Shown piece after piece: positions 30,199 through 41,944 of a stretch of DNA of 64,000 nt. Position 1 is the first letter of the stretch. The number at the start of each line of letters is the position of its first letter. Source of the DNA: Tricholomella constricta (taxonomy: Eukaryota; Basidiomycota; Agaricomycetes; Agaricales; Lyophyllaceae). Made by a program: the position numbers and the translations under genes. The notes beneath the pieces are model-generated. The model was given only the letters and a program-made list of their open reading frames with translations. It had not been told where the DNA came from and searched no databases. The DNA lies in contig JAACJP010000007.1 in NCBI GenBank assembly GCA_013368375.1, positions 1-64,000 of the forward strand. Reading direction: 5' to 3'.

Positions 30199-33086
30199 AT
30201 GGCCAAATCGAAACGTTCCCCTGCCCAAATGGATCAGTTCAGGACCATGAGCAAACAAAGACATGACAAGGAAAATATACCCCCTCCTTCCCCTTGCAAC
30301 CCCACATCCTCGTTGAATGCGCACCAGAAACTGCCGCGCAAACCTTCCCAAGACTACGAGAAGCGATTTCGAAATGAACGTCGCCAGTGTCAGCGCAAGC
30401 AACGCAAGGAAGCAGCAGCACGAGCAGAAATTGCAAGTTTGCGCGCGGACCTTGCCCAGACGCGAAAAGCCACGACTGCGAAAACCAAACTAGCCGAGAG
30501 CACCTTGGACAAAGCGAATCAACGAGGGGATGCACTCACTGCTCGGGCAACAATATACAAGAGCCAGATCGAGGTCTACCAGAAGACCATTCGGGCTTTG
30601 AATGCACGATGCGCTCGCACGCCAGCAGTTCTGAAGCGCGCTGTTTTAAAGGCTCGGCTCTCCTCTCACACTGTTAAACTCACTCGACGAGGTGTGTTCA
30701 CGCCTGAGGCGCGTGCCCTGATGCGAATTGTCGTCAAGAGCGGATGCTCGCAAGGCAAGGTCGGCGGTGTCATCCAGAGCATCGGAAAGCTATTGGGCAT
30801 CAGGATCAAGACCCCCATTAGTCGGCGAAGCGTGGGCAGGGCTCTTCTTGAAGGGGGTCTCGCAGCGAAGATGCAGTTGGGCTTCGAGATAGGGCAGACA
30901 TCACGTACGTCGATGGTAGTTTTTTTGAAGGATGTAACATCTTGAATAATGTCAATGAAGACCTCACAATTAGTGGTGATAGCACCTCTCACCGCAAGGT
31001 TAACTACGAGTCACACCACATCGCAATGAGGACTCCCGATTACACCTCTCCTGGCCTTGAGGTCTCCGAGTCGTCAGTCCCCAAAGTGCGGTTCATGTCG
31101 TTGATGTCGACCGTGGATCACGCGAGCGAAAATTCAGTCGCAGGGTGGATGGGGGACATTGACAGCATCTCCGACATCTACAACAACAGCCCCATGAAGA
31201 AGCGTCACTCTGCCCACAGGCCTGATGGCTTCACACGCCGTCTGTTTGCTTCACTCCTGCGGGGAATGAACGGTGATCACGCTGCCAATGAAAAGTGTAC
31301 CGCCAAACTTCTAGAGGAGTGGAAGATGCGCCAAACTCTTCTTGGACTGGGAGAGGACAGGTTGATGGAGAAAACCGCAGCTGAGCTCGTCGCATTTTTG
31401 ATGTCCTGGAACTCGAAGAAGATCGAACGTGCAGGCGGAATCGAGGTGTGGGACCAGCTGCCGCCAGCTGAGCAGATTGCGCGTGATGCCGAAATTGTGA
31501 AAGAGTTGCAGATGAGCCTTGGAGAGGAGGAATACAAGCAGAGCAATGGTGACGAGAAGCGAATCATGAGCCTGTTCCTTTGGGCTGGATGTTGCATGCA
31601 CAAGGATCAGAATTGCTTCGAGGCTGGAAACAAAGCGGCGATGGAATGGTGGAAGGCATCTGGAAACACCCCCCCAATTCTTCTTGCGAATAAGCATAAT
31701 GCGGCGGTGCTTCGGAACATCTTGGATGCATCAAAATCCAAGGACACGATGACCGACTCAGAATCTGTGGCGTTTGCGGCATCGACTCGTGGTGGGGTCA
31801 AAACTGCTGCGATAGCAGGTGCTATTTTCAACAATAAGGACGACAAGAAAGGTCAAGGAGATATTCACCTGTATCACTTTATGGAACTCGTCGGAAAACG
31901 CTTTCCCGATACCAACAACACACGCTTTGGAAGCTGCGGGCTGGCATCGGAACATCTTATCATCTTCCGTGAGGCTACTCTGGAGTATCTTCTCCTCGTC
32001 AAATACAAGAAGAAGTCATCTGCCTGGACTAACATTGAAGTCAACCTGTATGATGCTCTTCGTGACATTCCCACTCTCACTGAACTTGCTGCCATCATCC
32101 TCTACAACCAAGCTGTCAGCCATCCATATATGCGTGTTGTACGAGGACCCGGGACGGAGCAAACCAATGTCCTAGAGCTTGGAGATTTCCACGAGACGCT
32201 GAAGGAATTCTTGAAGTCCATCATCCGATTTCCTGATCGAGTTCTTGGATCCAACATGTCCTATAGCCTTGGATCTCTTGACGCGAGCCCATGGGAATCT
32301 CCTGATGCAATTGAAGCTGTTCAGAAGCTCCAGCCAGAGTTGCCGCACCTCCGCCCCATCCTTGTTGCCTTCTTTACTGGCTCACTTGAAACCTGGACTC
32401 GATTCTCCGAAGAGTTTGCATCGGGAGGTCTCATTGATCAAGCCACCACGGAGGAGCGCAGTGCTGCATGGATGCCGTCCACTAACGACGCAAACGAAGG
32501 TGCCCTTGGTGCGTTCCGTGTCCACATGCGGAAGACTCCTCGTCTCAGTCTGCATCTATACAACGCGATGGCAATGTTCAATCGGAATGACACCCAATCA
32601 TTTATTGACGTGACATTCAAACCCGAGGATCACACCTACATCATGAAAGCAGCACGAGTCGTTGATGCTAGCGGGTTGGAGGCGGCGCGTCGCAAGGCTC
32701 AGGTGGAATTTGATGCAAGGTTGGTAGACCTCAAGCGAAGGAAAGAGGCAGCCAAATTACACAAGGCTGAGATGTATCGGGAGAAGATTGCTATGGTGGT
32801 CCTGGAGATGGACGAGCAAGAAATCTTGAAGATGACTGTTCCTCTTCTCGATGATCAGCTCGACGCCCTTCGCATCCGCGGTAATGATGCTGAGATACCG
32901 TCGAGCAAAAAAGCACGGGGTAAAAAAAAGGAAAAGCAGGATTTGCTCATCGCCGCCATACGCAGGCACATTGCGCGGACCAGTTCTGATAGTAATTTGG
33001 GTAGTCCGACAGATTTAGCGGGCCAGAGAGGTGAAGCTGTTGAAGCCGATTACTGGGATGAGGAAGATGACGAGATGGAAGAGTAA
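30199..33086 (+). CDS. Repeat-family protein, probable transposase
   Basis: The ATG at 30199 opens a basic, coiled-coil N-terminus (KRFRNERRQCQRKQRKEAAA, then long Ala/Lys helices). Near 30.9 kb the frame changes to a second frame that is open to 33086. The change needs a short intron or is a frameshift; I could not find a consensus pair. The second part has SGDSTSHRKVNYESHHIAM, LRGMNGDHAANEK, WAGCCMHKDQN, FNNKDDKKGQGD, KRFPDTNNTRFGSCG and MPSTNDANEGALGAFRV. This order is shared by a large eukaryotic repeat family common in agaricomycetes and cnidarians. I take it for a transposase with an RNase H-like fold, but did not identify catalytic residues or element ends. Total about 950 residues. 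Confidence 0.6.
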
Positions 33087-33309
33087 TTTCATGTTATTAA
33101 AATCATATATACCCTTTACATAGTGATACTTTCTAATATACAACTCATTTATACCTTTGACGGTAGCGGATGGTCTACAAACATGTTCGACGATGTGTTG
33201 GTCAAGATATTGGACGCGACTTGCTGACTAAGCGTCATGCAAACAATACCGGTGTTGCCCATCCCCATAAGTTGTGCCTCCTCCTCCTCGTCGTTCACGA
33301 TGATGGCCA

Positions 33310-35086
33310 CATTTGCCTTCAAGGACCAACCAAGCTCTGGTAATACCGGAACTTCTCGCCATGATCTTCCAGTTTCTCGACGACGCCTCCAATGCGTCCA
33401 ATGCGCACATGTGCAAGCAATGGTCTGATTTTGCGCTTGACATGTTGTGGAGGGAGGTGAAAGACCTTTACCATTTATTGAGTATCCTTGCGCCTCTCGA
33501 GGGCGCTACAAACTGTCTACACGTGAGTTTCTTATCGATTCTGACATCTACAGGTCCTTACGTGCAGGATGGGGTTTTCAAAACTGGAGTCCAGTGACTG
33601 GCGCAATTTTGAGCGCTATTGTTGGCGCGTCAGACGCCTTGCGTATTACACCCCTGGGACGTCGCATGCCCTACAGCAGAGCATGTACGACGACATTGCT
33701 CATTTTCAAACGAGCCTCGACAGACTCTCATCGCTACATACTCTCGAATGGAACACCTCACTATCTTCATGTGTGATGTTCATGCATAAGAACGTCAAGA
33801 CCTTTGCAGTCACTCTTTCCCCTGGAGCTCTGGGCATTGAGCCTCTGTTTGACGACGTCGGGGCTCGAATGCCCAATATCACACATCTTGACCTCCACCT
33901 CAGCTTTTCCATCTGTTCTATCTAATCCCATACCATCAGTCTCCTGCGTAGCCTGACAAAACTTCAGAAGCTGACACTTCCCCAATTCTGCCTCACAACC
34001 AAGCTCGCAGAGTTCGTTTCCCACGTCGACAACCTTGAGTCCATCGCATTCCAGTACTTTGAGGAACAAGGCCGCGGTAACCCCTCTGACGTCGTGCCGT
34101 TCAAGCCAATCCTCGCCCAAGAGTCTTTCCCGTCGTTGTGGGACCTGAGCATCACTGTCTCCTTTGACGACGCAGCCCGTTTCCTGGACCAAAGCTTCGC
34201 CCCGACGAATATCACCACCCTCTACCTCGATTCATCAAGACTCGAAACCCCGGCCGACTTCCTCCACCTCATCACCACCATCACCTCGAATTGCCAACTC
34301 CTCAAAACACTTGCGCTTGTCTCCTACATCGATGCCAGCAGCACCCCCGCCCCTGCAACGACCGACGACACCAGCCAACGCATAACCCTCGACACCCTCC
34401 GGCCGCTCCTCAAGTGCCCCAACCTCACCTCCCTCGAGATCGTGCACCACCACCCCCTGGGACTCCAGCACGCCGACATCGAGGAGCTCGCTCGGGCCTG
34501 GCCCGCCGCCGAGAGCCTCCTGCTCAACACCGAGCCCGCAGACCTCATCCACTCGCCCCTTACGCTCCGCGCGCTCCTCCCCTTCGCGCAGCACTGCCCC
34601 AACCTCCGCGCGCTTGGGCTCTTCCTCGACGCCACTGCCACAGCCGACCTCGAACTCGAACTAGGACCAGAAGTGCAAACCCCGCAGTTCAAGGCCCTGC
34701 GGCGGCTGGCGATGGGGGTGTCCCTCCTGGACGACGCGTCGACAGGCGCGGCGGCGCTGTTCCTGAGCCGGCTGTGCCCGGAGCGGAGCAACTTGAAGCT
34801 GGACAGTGGGATCACGTGGGATGAGATGCAGGAGCCGGGGCTGGCGCAGGGGCTGGTGGAGACGGTGCAGGGGCGGTGTGAGCGGTGGGAAAGGGTGGTG
34901 GAGATGATGCCTTTGCTTGTGAGGTTGAGGGGGGAGGAGAGGAGGAGGGCGCGGGCGCTGCAGATGGAGGTGGAGGATTTGAGGTGGAGGAATGAGGTGT
35001 TGGTTGAGATGGCGAAGGCAAAGGCGGGGAGGGGCGGTGGTGGTAGTGGTAGTGGTGGTGCGGGGGATGGATGTGTGGCTGCATGA
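33310..35086 (+). pseudogene. Broken paralogue of the 3.7-kb F-box gene
   Basis: Aligns along its length with 3726-5405. Three lesions are visible. The start region is shifted (QALVIPELL is out of frame with the nearest ATG). Five bases are lost after TTCAAA near 33585 relative to the intact copy. A CAA codon has become TAA at 33923-33925. Beyond that stop the same frame is open to 35086 (PADFLHLITTITSNCQLLKT and later leucine-rich segments). The C-terminal Gly/Ser tail differs from the intact copy. The 45-bp GTGAGT...GTGCAG segment is conserved. Confidence 0.85.
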
Positions 35087-36190
35087 GGGAGACGGCCTGT
35101 GTTGTTTGGTGGGGCTGGGGCTTGGATTGGGTTTCGGGAGCGTGGATGTGGTCGTTATGGTCATGATCATGTGCAATGAAGCTCCGTGCGTTTGGTCGGG
35201 CACGGCGCAGCGGCAGTCATTGCATCGAAATGACTCCAGGACCTGGTCTCTCAGCATCATTCTTCGACCCCGCATGGCAAATGGCGGGCCATCCTCACTG
35301 ACTGTCGAATAGAGACCGGACCTGGGCGGCAGGGGAGGAGACGTCTATTCAAAGCTCGAAAAATCTGGATTTCCGAGTCGCACGAGGGATCTCTAAAGTG
35401 GCGTATACGTATACCAGGAACAACAAAAACCATGTCTACACACCACCCCGACCCGCCCTCCGCGTTCTCTTCTCGCGCTGGAGCTGGCGCTGGAGCTGGA
35501 GCGAGATCCGAGCGCATTCCGCCGCTGGATGCGTCTTCGAACATTGGGAGATGCGGATTCGTTCTGCTTTCCTTACACTCGTGGGCTCACCGTTCCTTTT
35601 TCGCTTTTAGTTACTTTGCTATCTACCTTGTGTTTCATTTGTTATCGTTAGTTGTGCATCTAAAGTGTTGTTGATTTTAGATTGAATCGCGACTGGGGAA
35701 GTAATGGAATGAAATTGTTGAGTGGGAACTGTGAAGGAACGGAATTTGACCTCAAAAGTCCGTTCTACTAAAAGACCGAGCCCAAACGGCGCAACGAATG
35801 CTTCAATAACCCACAAATACCACAACCTACGGGCGCTGCACAATTCCAAGGCGCAGATGCAAACACCTGCCTTCACCTCTCACAGCAGCACCCGTACAGA
35901 AATTTACAAGACCGAATGGCGCTTCGAACGCTTTAAAAACCACAAATTCGCACATCACGCCAACCACAACCTATCGGCGCTGCATAATTCCAAAGGCACA
36001 GATTCCAACACCTACCTTCTTGCCTCTCTCCACAACTCCAAGACATCCATCCATTTTTCCGAAGCGTCATCATCACGTCTTAGCCACAGCCCCCGCCCTC
36101 AACCGCTCCTCGACGCTGCGTGTCGTCACAACCCGCATCTTCACCAAACCCGGCAGCAACACGCGTACATGCTTCCACGTGTCGCTCATC
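35087..36190. other. Intergenic with an imperfect tandem duplication
   Basis: The first 300 bases match the region downstream of the intact F-box gene. From about 35820 to 36010 a roughly 143-bp unit (CACAACCTA..GGCGCTGCA.AATTCCAA) is present twice with many differences. No gene is seen. Confidence 0.45.
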
Positions 36191-36193
36191 AGG

Positions 36194-37319
36194 TCAAACG
36201 TTGTCGCCTCGAGCTCGCACCCGGGGCCTGCGCCAGGAACAGCGCCACCGCGTGCGCGTCGTTTCCGATGCGCGAATTCTCCAGATCCAGCCGCTCGAGC
36301 GCGGGGACCTCGGGTGGCGGGAGGCGAAGAAGGTGTTGTCAGCGGCGTCGAGGTAAAGCCCGAGCGTCTTGAGCCGCGGATAGCGCATGGCAAGGAGGGG
36401 GAGGGCGCAGAGGGTGAGCTTGGGGGGGGGGGGGGGGGGGGTAGGAGGAGGTGTTGAGCACCAGGGACTTGATTTCAGGGACCTGGGCGGCGAGGGCGTC
36501 CAGGTCTGGTTCTGTAAAGTCCGGAGAACAGGTGTGGTGGTGGATCTCGAGGCTTGTGAGGTGCGGGCAGGATAGGATGGGTGTGAGGGCGCCCAGGGTG
36601 AATGAGGGGAGAGGAAGAGGATCCAATGGGATGGTGTTCAGCACGAACGCGCGTTTGTTGATCACGAGTTTTTGTAGGGCTTTGCAGGTCTGGGATACGG
36701 CTTTGAGGAGCGATGGTAGAGGGCCGGCATCAAAGTTGTCGAGTTCGAGGTTGAGACGGCGGATCTTTGAGATGAAGGCATAGTCGATGAGGAATTGGCG
36801 GGCGGACGAGAGGTCGGTGGATACTGTCACGGCTCGCAAGGCTGGGAACGCCCCGGGTGGCAGGATGGGCTTTAAAGGAACCGATGCTTTTGTTGTTCTT
36901 GTATATTGCTCCTGTGTGCCCAGTTCTACGAGGGGGGGAAGATGGGCGAGTTTCTCGCGAAGACCGGGGCTGTCATTGAGTAGCGCGGGGCTCATAAGAC
37001 CACAGATGGCATCCAGCATGCGGCCGAGTAGGTCAGCAAACACGTAAAGGGGAGCACCGATGTTGAGGTGAGTGAGCATGGTCATTTGCGGGATGGATTC
37101 CATGATGAAAGGGAGCTCGAATGACAACCACACGTGCTGGAATTGGAGTTGTGATTTCGATTTGCACTGCCGTAGGATGTATGAACAGGATGCATGAAGC
37201 GATGGGGGAGTCGGCCATGGCATATTCCAAAGTGTGTACATTGGAGAACATATTGAGCATGGGTCGCGCCTCGGACACTCAGCCGGACCTAAGCCGTATC
37301 GGCAGAAACGGGCGAGCAC
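36194..37319 (-). pseudogene. F-box/LRR family pseudogene with frameshifts
   Basis: Read on the minus strand, the N-terminal piece (MLNMFSNVHTLEYAMADSP) is in one frame. Near 37.13 kb the frame shifts to FELPFIMESIPQMTMLTHLN and a long leucine-rich stretch (SKIRRLNLELDNFD, CPHLTSLEIHHHTC, VPEIKSLVLNTSS). A run of 20 G (36422-36441, read as poly-Pro) then shifts the frame again, after which YPRLKTLGLYLDAADN continues. No F-box is present at the front. The G-run may be a sequencing or assembly slip; the 37.13-kb shift cannot be explained that way. Confidence 0.75.
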
Positions 37320-37513
37320 GTCATTGGAGGAGGGTGACAGAGTACTCAGTAGAACTCTTTGATGTCAGACAAATGAGGAGAAGACCCTAATGTTAACGAA
37401 GCCTCGAATACAAATTAAACTTGTTCTATCGATAATGAAGGTGGGAGAACAACAACGGACAAATAAACAGCCTATTTCAGCAACAAGAAAGAGAAAACGA
37501 GGACGGGCGGAGT

Positions 37514-38777
37514 TCATGCTTTCCTAACTGCGTCCTCGTCCCACCCTGTCATGAAGAGTTTAGACTTGTAGACAGTTGATACGGCTCCTGTACTGAGACA
37601 GAGTAAGGGACAATGGATTGAATGGGTAGATTAGTTGCAACAATACCTCTCATGGAGTAGGCGAAGACCTTCAAGGACACTTGCATCAGCGGAATCAACA
37701 TCGCCATCCTTGCGCTGAGTCTCGGCGTTCCTGAATGCCTCCAACGCATCTTCGGCGAACTTGAGTGCTTGGTCCCATCCATCGAGACTAGGTCTCTTCA
37801 CACCTTCCCGCTTGCCTGTGGATCCGGATCGGTCACGATACGCCCTCAAGGCGAAGATATAGGCACTGAGCATCGTGTCAAAGATTGTCTCGCATACACA
37901 GCGAAGTTGGAGGATGAAAGGAAGAAGAGTATCCGCATTCTTGGGGTCGGGCAATGTCAGGCCATACTGCAGGGGCTCTGGATCGCCAGGGAAACAGCCG
38001 CGGAAAAAAGAGGAAACCGATCCGGCTCTCTCAAACTTGAAGAATTCGAACGTTAACCCGTCCGACAGGATGCACAGAATGGGTAGAGAAAACATGCGCT
38101 TGGCATTGTTGAGATCACAACCTGGAATTGAGGTTAGCAGTAGAAGGTTGTTCAAGTGCATCAGGCTTACCGTCGCACTCTGCTATAACCTGGGCAATCG
38201 CATCCAAACGTTCCGACTCGTTTCCTACACTGAGCTTCATTTCGATACAAAGAATTGCAACGGCGCCAAATGCTTTGAAGAAGTATTCAATGCGACCCCT
38301 CGTACCGATTCGACCAGTGATGATAGTTTCTGGGTTGTTCCTCAACATAAAGGTGAACTGCTTCACAAGATGGTTGAAAATCTGTGGGTTACAATGAACT
38401 TTTGAGTCATAAGAGGATACCAACATCCTCACCGGCGAAAAAAATCTCGATCTTGCCTCTTCCGTCTGATGAACATAGGGAGGACCATATTGAACCATCA
38501 TGACGTCCATGTCCACTACAATGGACTTGAAAAGATCAGTTGGAATCCGAGAGCGATGAATCTCAAAAGTCGAGATGTCTTGCAACGCCAAGTCTGGTTC
38601 GAGTCCAACAAGAGGAGCAGTTTGTGCGTAATTGACTTTGGAAAAGCTGACACCGACACCATCTGCAGAGTCCGCCAGTAGTGTCGGGTACTGCGTCAAA
38701 AGCTGGCGGACAAGCGCCTGAGCTGCATCATATGCCACAGGCTCGCTTGCATCGCTTCGTTTTCTTTTGGGCGCCAT
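37514..38777 (-). CDS. Uncharacterised basidiomycete protein, possible PD-(D/E)XK fold
   Basis: Four exons give 369 residues: complement(join(37514..37592, 37647..38121, 38171..38381, 38433..38777)). All phases agree; the start is MAPKRKRSD at 38777. The centre reads GRIEYFFKAFGAVAILCIEMK, with E162 and K164 in a hydrophobic strand followed by a helix with Q and E (AQVIAECDG). This is the E-x-K signature and layout of restriction-endonuclease-like folds. Then follow LPILCILSDGLTFEFFKFER and LPFILQLRCVCETIFDTMLSAY, and the end is MTGWDEDAVRKA. Close relatives are common in agaricomycetes as unannotated proteins. Nuclease activity is inference, since no clear upstream aspartate was assigned. 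The N-terminal KRKR could be nuclear targeting. Confidence 0.75.
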
Positions 38778-41700
38778 GGTTGGTGAGAGTGAACGTGGGA
38801 ATGGAGGGAATTGCCCTGCCAAGTTTAAACTCCGACGTCGGCCCCACCGTGCGGGCCGAACATGGAAGCGGGACAAATGGGAGCTGCTGTGGACACTGAC
38901 ACTGACTTGTAGCACATCCGAGTCATAGTGTGGTATCTCTTCGCCTTCAAAGCTTCACCCATAAGCGACTCCTTTCCCTCCTTGAGGTGTATATCCGTGT
39001 CAACATACTCGAGTCTCGCGGTGCTTCGTATGATGGCTGGAAACCGACTCGGATATGGCCGAAACGCGTCGCTCACGCGCCGACCCCGTGTGATTTCAGC
39101 CGAGTTCAAGTGCCTTCATCCTTTCTCCCACATTTCTGCGCATCCATTCAACTCATCTCAGCGTTGCTCTTTCATCCCAGTCCGCAACTAGCGGGGGAGA
39201 CTACTCAAGGATGGGACCACACCTGGGCCGCGTAGATCCAGGCCGAGCGACACTGTCCTTGACTGCTATGCCGGCGCATCGACGGGGGCCGACTTGTCCT
39301 GTCAACTCGCAAGGTTGCGGGCCGGAAAGCGTTTTTTGGCGGCCAAGACTACATCCAAATTGGCTTCCTCACGTCTGGGAGCGGAGGAAGACAAGTGAAT
39401 CGGTTGCGGCGACATGCTCGACCTACGGAGCCATTCGGGAGCGTCGTGAACGCTCTCCTCATCCTCGGGCGCATGTACGCGTATCCAAATTATAAATGGA
39501 CTCTGGGGAACTAGCCTTTCGGTGGATCTGCGTCGGCTGTGTGTTCCGGGATCAAGGAGAGGCTCTCGTGGCAGGCTGGGCATCTTATTGTGTATGGCAG
39601 GGCACGGAGATTGGGCGCATACATCGTATGTCGATTTCGACCTGGTCAGAAATATAGTTGTTGCTGGACAGCAGGATTGCGGAAAGTAGCTGGCGCGCAC
39701 GCGACTCCGGAAACTCGTCTCATCCGCGGATGTGTCCCAACCATGACTGGCTGGTACTGCGCACGGTATATTCGCGAACGAGATGTGGAAAGCGCCGTGT
39801 GGAGGGTCGTAGCAGCTCAAGGATAAGGAGAGCGAGGGGTTCCATACCCGGAGGTATTTTCGGTAATGTCTTGGCTCGCCTCTCTCACAAACAACCCGCG
39901 CCGCCCAACCAAACGATGCAGGTCGCAGCCATGGTCAGGCCGGACACACGCCATCACCACCTCCTATTCAACAATATGAGAATGCTCAGCTGACCGGCAG
40001 CTCTGTGCACGTTATGTGGAGGCATCAACACTAGTTGAGAACTTGATGGCTACTGGGTTCTCGTTCCGGGACTGGGGATGGCTGGGCCTATTCATTGTCT
40101 AGTGTTATTCCGCTTCTTTACAAGCGACGCAAGTTCGAGGCTCTCGGATTATTTGTATTTCTTATCCCTTTTCCCCTTCCCGTTGTTATGCCGGAGCCGC
40201 CGAAACTCTGCTCTGTGATTGAGTAGCGTCTCCCACCAGGATTATCTATCAAGCTCAACCTTCATCGGGAAAAACCAGCTGGCAATGCAATTACGCTCCT
40301 CGGAGTTTCGGAGCGGTTGGGATCTGGAGAGACGCTTCTTGGCGCGCACCTGCCGGCGGCGAGACAGAAGGTACCATGGCAAGCCTGGGCATAGACAAGC
40401 GTTGGAGACTTCGAGGTAACTTGTGTGGTTGTATGTAGTAAGTGAACTGGTACTGCACGAAAGCGCCGTTCACTCACCAGACGGCGCTAGCACTTTCCAT
40501 CCTGCAGCATTTCCGGGAGAAAAACGTGAATGCAGTCGCCCGGATAGACAACACGATTGTCGATTGCATATTCTGCAAGGTTCGGAATCTGGGCCGGGTA
40601 CAGGGGAATTCATTGTTCGGCCCAAAGTCAGGCCATTGGTTTCCTGAAGGAAGTACGCGCTGCGAGTCCACTATGGCGAACATCTAGAGCAACGCCCGTA
40701 CAGCATGAAGCTCAATACCCATCGGAATAGCATGCGACGCCTCTTACCCTTCTCATATCTCTCCGGTACTCGTAGAAGCCTTTTTGCTGTTGCTGGAAGG
40801 TCTGCATCGATTACGTTGTAGGATGTTCGGTTGTCGGGCCTGATTCTGCGGGAAAAGGAAAGCTGGTGATACTCCTGTCGGCGAGCGTGCAACTTCCCCA
40901 ACAAGTATGTTTCGGGAAGTCTCCAGTGGAGGTGGTGTCTTGGACAGGCGTTCAGAGACAAAAGCAAAAACACATTCATGCTGCCCGCAGGGTAGGACGG
41001 CCTCCGGCGGGCCGCCGCGTCGCTCCTAGGCACTTTACCCCACGTTGAGCGCAACGCACCTTATTTACCCACCCTTCCCCGCCCTCCGTGATGGTTCTCA
41101 ATTATCACGCATATTGCCTGGGAATTTCTCAGGGCGCGTCCAGGGCGAGCATCCGCGATGGACGCATCTCCATGATAATTGTTTCTGGATATAACCGTCG
41201 CAAATGACCGGCGCTTGTGAAGCGCACGGTATCAAACTTTGGATTGCTTGTTTGGCTTGGCGCGTCTGTTACTTGCATTTCACCATGGCAAAAGAGCCGG
41301 TCTACAACCTCCTACGTGACACATATCGCGGTAATGATAGGACCAGCGCCCTAAAACCGATTTCTATTCCCCTATCCGCCTCGGTACGTCGTTGCGAGTC
41401 AAGCCCTGTTCATGATTTGACTTGGAAATTTGCAAAATAAGGGAGCAGTCTGCGGCCCGGCGGCCCCGCAACCGAACATCATGGCTCGTCCTCCCAAGCC
41501 AACCGCGTCCGCCAACTCATAAGGAGCCGTCGGTTTAATCTCGCAACCTTACGACGCTCTCTCGCTGCTAACGCGGCGTCCCCGACCCTCGGTCCTAAAG
41601 ATTTTTTTTGGCTCCGGATCCATCTTCACCACTGCAAAGCCTAGAAGCTGAAAGACGCCCGCCCCGCCCATGTCATCTGCAGCGCGGGTAGATGGTTGAT

Positions 41701-41944
41701 CGAGCGCATGGGCATTTAGGAGTTTGTCGATCAAAATTTTCGACCCAAATGCGGGGTAAGGTGCGCGCGGACCGGACGGGCCGTGGTTTATCCGCTCAGC
41801 CCCCACACGGTTATGATCGAGATTGGGATCGTGCAATATACGGACGAACTTCGATTTTCTTAAAAGGCTCTTGGATGGCTCTCCCAAATCCCTCAGGTCG
41901 TCCTCTCCTACCCCAGTTACTGACGATTTCGGACCACGCTCACT
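38778..41944. other. 3.2-kb gene-poor intergenic region
   Basis: Open frames exist on both strands but none has a recognisable domain, consistent introns or credible composition. Some phrases recur loosely around 39.5-39.8 and 40.3-40.5 kb (GGCAxGCxTGGGCAT, ACTGGTACTGC), suggesting old duplication. The 3' part is the sugar transporter promoter. GCGGGG at about 41752 fits the fungal Mig1/CreA carbon-repressor consensus SYGGRG, but a single site is weak evidence. Confidence 0.4.

Noticed and set aside
39302..39820. 172-codon minus-strand frame
   Set aside because: No domain, no homology recognised, not supported by introns or a promoter; the region looks non-coding.
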